Assembly: GCA_015233615.1 (NCBI GenBank)
Contig: JADFXJ010000027.1
Location: 1 to 38,078 of the forward strand
Direction of reading: 5' to 3'
Length of the DNA stretch: 38,078 nucleotides
Source: Nitrospirota bacterium
Lineage (GTDB): Bacteria > Nitrospirota > Thermodesulfovibrionia > Thermodesulfovibrionales > Magnetobacteriaceae
Positions 34,573 to 38,078 of this stretch are shown in pieces (within the stretch, counting starts at the first letter, position 1; each line of letters opens with the position of its first letter). Both the position numbers and the translations under genes were made by a program. The notes under the pieces were generated by a model. That model saw nothing but the letters and a program-made list of their open reading frames with translations, had not been told where the DNA came from and ran no database searches.

Positions 34573-34821
34573 TTATACTCTCCTTTCTTTGACCCCTCCT
34601 TCTTTGACTCCACGGCTCCGGCGGTTTCTTTCAAAACACAAACCGTAGTTCAGCTATTCCGGGTTGCTTTCCGAATTTCTAAAATGTCTAATGTAATAAC
34701 AACCCATACACTTATTATAACATATATTAAAAAAAAGCGTGATATGATATAACTAGTTATTTAACAAAGGAAAGATTAACGGTTTACAGGGCACGGAGCA
34801 TGGGCCTGCATATAAACATAA

Positions 34822-35004
34822 ATCCCGATAATTCGATATGTATCTTGTAAGAACCGCACTATAAGCCGTGGAATCTATGGCTGCGGCCTGGTAGATTATG
34901 GAATTGTCTTCGGTGTGGGTTTCACTATAGCCTGGTACGAAAGGTCGCCTGCGGCAAGAGTGGCCGTGAAAAAAGAATTGACAACCATGGATGAAGTAAC
35001 TTAA
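34822..35004 (+). pseudogene. Remnant of a small membrane protein
   Basis: A 60-codon frame without a start codon reads SRGIYGCGLVDYGIVFGVGF, then TIAWYERSPAARVAVKKELT, to a stop at 35002. That is a plausible TM helix followed by a charged C-terminal tail. An ATG at 34799 in a different frame reads MGLHININPDNS before a stop, so a frameshift could have split a gene of about 70 codons. No family recognised. Confidence 0.3.
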
Positions 35005-35119
35005 TATTGGCAAGAGGGTTTCCAAAGCGGCTACCGGTAATGGTTGTCACCAATACTTATCAGGTTAGACGGCAGGCTAATTTTCGAATTTATAAGCAGG
35101 TTTATCCGGCAGGTTTATT

Positions 35120-36517
35120 ATGAAATCAGCTTTCACGGTATCGGCAATACAAAGCGGAGCGGGCAAGACAACGGTGTCTCTGGCCCTTATGGCCTCATTA
35201 AAGAGGCTCGGTTTCGACGTACAGCCCTTTAAAGCGGGGCCGGACTTTATCGACCCGGGTCTGCACAGGGCAATAACCGGCAAGACGTCCTGGAACCTCG
35301 ACAGGTGGATGTGTTCGGATGACTACGTCAGGCAGACGTTTATCACACATGCTTCGGCGTCGGACGTTGCCGTAGTGGAAGGGGTAATGGGTCTGTTCGA
35401 CGGCGGGGAAACCTCTACCGCTGCACTGGCAAAACTCGTCGGCCTGCCCATTGTCCTCGTACTGGACGTACGGGGTATGGCGGAGAGTGCCGCGGCAGTC
35501 GTAGCCGGCATACTGTCGATGGACAACGGATTAACCCTCGCCGGGGTCATATTGAACAGGGTAGGAAGTCCAAAACACCTCCAACGCGTCAGGGCCGCCA
35601 TCGACTTATACACGGGCGTGGAAGTGATCGGAGCAATTCCAACCGAGGCCAAAATACACGTACAAGAGCGTCACCTGGGACTATTTACCGCCGAAGACGG
35701 CCCCGTTAACGAAGAATTCACAGGTAGTGCGGCAACTCTCGCCAGGGAAAACATAAACCTGCACCGGCTACTGTCTCTTACCACAGTGCCCTCTGATTCA
35801 GTCTATCGGAAAGATGACAGCCCATACCTGCTTAACCGGTATTGCCATATCTCTGGGGTCTCACGCGGCGTTTCCCATACCGGAGGCACTCTGGCAGTAG
35901 CCAGGGACAAGGCCTTTTGCTTTTACTACGAGGATAATTTCGAACTGCTTGTCCATTACGGCGTAAAAATCGTTTTTTTCAGCCCACTCGACGACGAGGC
36001 ACTTCCCGGCGGCATCGATGGCCTCTACCTGGGAGGCGGCTACCCGGAACTCTACGCAGTCAGGCTTTCCGGTAATATCTCCATGCGGGAGTCGATTCGC
36101 CGGTTTGTCTCCTCCGGCAGGGTTGTCTATGCCGAGTGCGGAGGCTTTATGTACCTCACCAATGGAATTAACGACTTCGACGGCCACTACTATCCCATGG
36201 TAGGTACATTTCCAGTCAGCGCGACGATGAAGCGGGGGAGAGTACACCTGGGCTACAGGGAGGTGACTTTAGCGCAAGACACGATCATCGGCAAAAAGGG
36301 AGACAGACTCAGAGGACACGAGTTCCACTACTCCGTCATAGACGAGATGCCCTCCGTAGTTAAAAGGGTCTACACACCGGAGGAAAACGCCGGGGGATAT
36401 CAGTTGGGAAACTGCCTGGCCAGTTACGTACACCTGCACTTTGCCGGCGGCTCGGGTACCGCGGCAGTGGCACTGGCCAACTCTTTGGCCGGCTCTGCGG
36501 TTAACTTTACCGGCTAA
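35120..36517 (+). CDS. cobB/cbiA: Cobyrinate a,c-diamide synthase
   Basis: 465 aa, full length. The N-terminal dethiobiotin-synthetase-like ATPase has QSGAGKTTVSLALM, FKAGPDFIDPGLH and EGVMGLFDGG. The C-terminal class I glutamine amidotransferase-like domain has GGGYPELYA and VYAECGGFMYL, with nucleophile Cys340, and a late LHFAGG. It amidates the a and c side chains of cobyrinic acid in B12 synthesis, in the anaerobic (CbiA) or aerobic (CobB) route. It is the only B12 gene in the window and fits the corrinoid-dependent metabolism suggested by the RACo-type protein at the left end. A 12-bp tandem repeat begins at its stop codon. Confidence 0.95.
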   Translation: MKSAFTVSAIQSGAGKTTVSLALMASLKRLGFDVQPFKAGPDFIDPGLHRAITGKTSWNLDRWMCSDDYVRQTFITHASASDVAVVEGVMGLFDGGETSTAALAKLVGLPIVLVLDVRGMAESAAAVVAGILSMDNGLTLAGVILNRVGSPKHLQRVRAAIDLYTGVEVIGAIPTEAKIHVQERHLGLFTAEDGPVNEEFTGSAATLARENINLHRLLSLTTVPSDSVYRKDDSPYLLNRYCHISGVSRGVSHTGGTLAVARDKAFCFYYEDNFELLVHYGVKIVFFSPLDDEALPGGIDGLYLGGGYPELYAVRLSGNISMRESIRRFVSSGRVVYAECGGFMYLTNGINDFDGHYYPMVGTFPVSATMKRGRVHLGYREVTLAQDTIIGKKGDRLRGHEFHYSVIDEMPSVVKRVYTPEENAGGYQLGNCLASYVHLHFAGGSGTAAVALANSLAGSAVNFTG

Positions 36518-36549
36518 CCTAATGACTAACCTAATGACTAACCTAATGA
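36514..36549. repeat. Three tandem copies of a 12-bp unit
   Basis: CTAACCTAATGA occurs three times without interruption at 36514, 36526 and 36538. The first copy contains the cobB stop codon. It is followed by A+T-rich sequence with two ATATTCATC copies, upstream of the PPC-domain gene. Confidence 0.85.
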
Positions 36550-36629
36550 CTACAATGTTATAATATTCATCGGATGATATTCATCATATAATATTAGATG
36601 TATATACGCTCAATAAGGGGGGTGTGGTT

Positions 36630-37064
36630 ATGAGATACCAAACGGGTAAACAGGGCAGAGTATTCGTATGCAGGCTCGAAGACGGCGAGGACCTGTTGAA
36701 AGTACTCGTCGGACTCTGCAGGAAGGAAGACGTGAAGGCCGCATTCTTTCACGTCGTTGGCGGTATGAAGAGCGCCTCCATTGTGGTAGGCCCGGAGACG
36801 GAGGATATGCCACCTAAGCCGCTTTACAGAAAGATATCCGAAAGCCATGAGGTAACCGGCACGGGCACGATCTTTTACGCAGCAGACGAACCTCGTGTCC
36901 ATTTCCACGGTGCCTTTGGCAAAAAGGATACGGTGAAGATGGGATGCCTCAGGGATTTTTCGGAGACATTTCTCGTGCTGGAAGCCGTGGTTATCGAGCT
37001 TACGGGAATAGACGCAAAGAGGGAGCTTGACCCTGCGTCTGGGATGTACCTTCTCAAGGTATGA
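36630..37064 (+). CDS. PPC-domain (DUF296) protein
   Basis: About 144 aa from ATG 36630, with AAGGGGGG about 8 nt upstream; GTG 36624 is an alternative. It is a single PPC/PCC domain with FHVVGGMKSASIVVG and RVHFHGAFGKKD, whose His residues form the metal-binding site seen in prokaryotic structures, and a terminal LTGIDAKRELDPASG. There is no AT-hook. Family members form trimers; their function in bacteria is unknown. It follows cobB by about 110 bp and is probably separately transcribed. Confidence 0.85.
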   Translation: MRYQTGKQGRVFVCRLEDGEDLLKVLVGLCRKEDVKAAFFHVVGGMKSASIVVGPETEDMPPKPLYRKISESHEVTGTGTIFYAADEPRVHFHGAFGKKDTVKMGCLRDFSETFLVLEAVVIELTGIDAKRELDPASGMYLLKV

Positions 37065-37169
37065 ACGTCTTCTAAGGACATGGACGATTGTATATCTTCT
37101 TAGTTATAACAATCCTGATTCCGCGTCGCTGCCGCTATAGAATCAGTTGCAGATTCATATGAAAGCCAA

Positions 37170-37835
37170 ATGAAAATCAAAAGACGCATTGCCATCGGCG
37201 ACATTCACGGCTGCTATGCCCTCATGGTAGAATTGATCGAAAACGTGATAAAATTCGATGCCAGCGGCGACGAGCTAGTATTTATAGGAGATTATATAGA
37301 CAGGGGACCGGATAATGTGAAAGTGGTAGGTTACGCTGACTATCTTAAAAAAAACAATCCGGAACGCGTGGTACTGCTCATAGGCAACCACGAGTTGCTC
37401 GCCCTCAACGCGCTTAAGACGAGAATGTCTAACGAAATCCAGTTGTGGTTTATAAATGGAGGCAATACGACCCTCATTAACTACGGCAGTTTCGACAATG
37501 CACTGAGACAACTCATCCCCTTCATAGGCAACCTTCAGTACTATTATGAGACCACGGAGTGCATATTCGTCCACGGCGGTATCCCCGCAGGCGAAACCCT
37601 GGAGAGTGCCCCGCTGAAATCACTCCTGTGGGACCGCAGCTATGACCGCTACACCGGTAAGCTCATCGTGGTGGGGCACACACCGCATAAAAAAGTAACG
37701 AAGTATAAAAACGCCGTCGTTATAGACACGGGAGCGGTTTACTATGGAAAGCTCTCCGCCTACGACGTCCTTAACGATAAGGTGTACGAGGCTTATTCTC
37801 CCGGTTTCGGGAAATCGGTCTTCGAGGGAAGGTAA
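37170..37835 (+). CDS. PPP-family serine/threonine (or Ap4A-type) phosphatase
   Basis: 221 aa. The PPP metal motifs GDIHG (10-14), GDYIDRG (40-46) and GNHE (72-75) are all present, followed by FVHGGIP and VVGHTPHKK. The protein is short, as in bacterial PrpA/ApaH-like enzymes, so substrates may be phosphoproteins or dinucleoside polyphosphates. No kinase neighbour. The ATG has no obvious Shine-Dalgarno. A strong hairpin terminator follows 66 bp after the stop. Confidence 0.88.
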   Translation: MKIKRRIAIGDIHGCYALMVELIENVIKFDASGDELVFIGDYIDRGPDNVKVVGYADYLKKNNPERVVLLIGNHELLALNALKTRMSNEIQLWFINGGNTTLINYGSFDNALRQLIPFIGNLQYYYETTECIFVHGGIPAGETLESAPLKSLLWDRSYDRYTGKLIVVGHTPHKKVTKYKNAVVIDTGAVYYGKLSAYDVLNDKVYEAYSPGFGKSVFEGR

Positions 37836-37893
37836 AGACACAGGGGGCCATAGCCTAATGAAAGAAGCACCAATGCTATTCAGACCCCACTAA

Positions 37894-37917
37894 CAAAAAA
37901 AGGGGCCCGAAGACCCC
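37894..37917. terminator. Strong bidirectional intrinsic terminator
   Basis: A 6-bp G+C-rich stem (37902-37907 with 37912-37917) is preceded by seven A's. On the minus strand it reads GGGGTC-TTCG-GGCCCC followed by seven T's, a classic UUCG-loop terminator for a convergent minus-strand gene beyond the window. On the plus strand it can end the phosphatase transcript. The remaining 160 bp of the window shows no gene. Confidence 0.75.
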
Positions 37918-38078
37918 TCCTCTCTTTAAGTCGAACCTCAGCAATTCTCAGTGAAATTGTATATAAGTTAATGATATATAAGCATTACAGCATGAAAAGA
38001 TCGCGAAAAATTTTGGCTCTATAACTTGCGTTTTGGGCGAATAGGCATATAGGGGGCTGAAGATGTAGTATTTATGCG

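Larger units (their letters stand above)
34349..35119. other. 771-bp region between the HTH gene and cobB
   Basis: It contains the 39-codon candidate (34453-34572) with its A+T-rich upstream sequence (a TATAAT on the minus strand near 34713-34718) and a plus-strand decayed frame at 34822-35004. I find no cobalamin riboswitch before cobB. Confidence 0.45.

Noticed and set aside
34760-35119. Cobalamin riboswitch before cobB
   Set aside because: No B12-box-like sequence or multi-helix core is visible; the region instead reads as a decayed membrane-protein frame.

Overview
This 38 kb window reads as chromosome of a Gram-negative, probably anaerobic or microaerophilic bacterium. The clues are a corrinoid-protein reductive-activator type ASKHA ATPase (used with Wood-Ljungdahl corrinoid proteins), cobyrinate a,c-diamide synthase, a membrane-bound lytic transglycosylase, PilZ (c-di-GMP) signalling, and the stand-alone PurL and Fe-S type PurF. 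The gene set and style would fit Nitrospirota (Thermodesulfovibrionia/Magnetobacterium-like), but that placement is an inference from gene content and was not checked by any search.

Layout. (1) 1-3175, plus strand: 5'-truncated ASKHA/RACo-type gene, then mutL. (2) 3254-5809: a divergent pair, a two-TM HAMP-like protein (-) and an MltD-like transglycosylase (+) with a His/Ser/Lys/Cys-rich tail. (3) 5810-9575: a visibly A+T-rich block with a Wzz-like membrane protein, degenerate coding scraps, a perfect 22-bp hairpin, and a GAF-histidine kinase-PilZ fusion. (4) 9576-10318: a palindromic repeat and a small exported coiled-coil protein. (5) 10382-21285, minus strand: a housekeeping block of typA, a ROK kinase, lepA, lepB, a DUF4845-like gene, ribE, ribBA, ribH, nusB, a metallophosphoesterase and purB. 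Several of these junctions are overlapping or nearly so. (6) 21286-29798: an A+T-rich accessory region inserted between housekeeping genes. It holds an exported NTF2/SnoaL-like protein, a degraded lipase-like remnant, a tightly overlapping four-gene operon and an orphan group II PLP decarboxylase, with long intergenic stretches. (7) 29799-33558, plus strand: overlapping purL-purF. (8) 33559-35119: an IS630-type HTH gene without a DDE catalytic domain, a possible 39-codon ORF and another degraded coding remnant. (9) 35120-37835, plus strand: cobB/cbiA, a PPC/DUF296 protein and a PPP-family phosphatase, followed by a strong bidirectional terminator.

The most interesting candidate system is the minus-strand operon at 22667-26795. 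Its gene order is an alpha/alpha-toroid-like protein, then a ParA/MinD-like ATPase with a KGGSGRS P-loop (final Lys replaced by Arg), then a SAMHD1-like HD phosphohydrolase, then a CxxCxxCC (YkgJ-type) metal-binding protein. The genes overlap by 4, 11 and 38 nt behind a good sigma70-like promoter. The combination looks like a regulated nucleotide-hydrolase module, possibly anti-phage or stress related. That function is inference.

A second pattern worth checking is that three genes (starts at 3829-, 3932+, 9863+) have a recognisable -10 box only 5-7 nt from the start codon, as expected for leaderless mRNAs.
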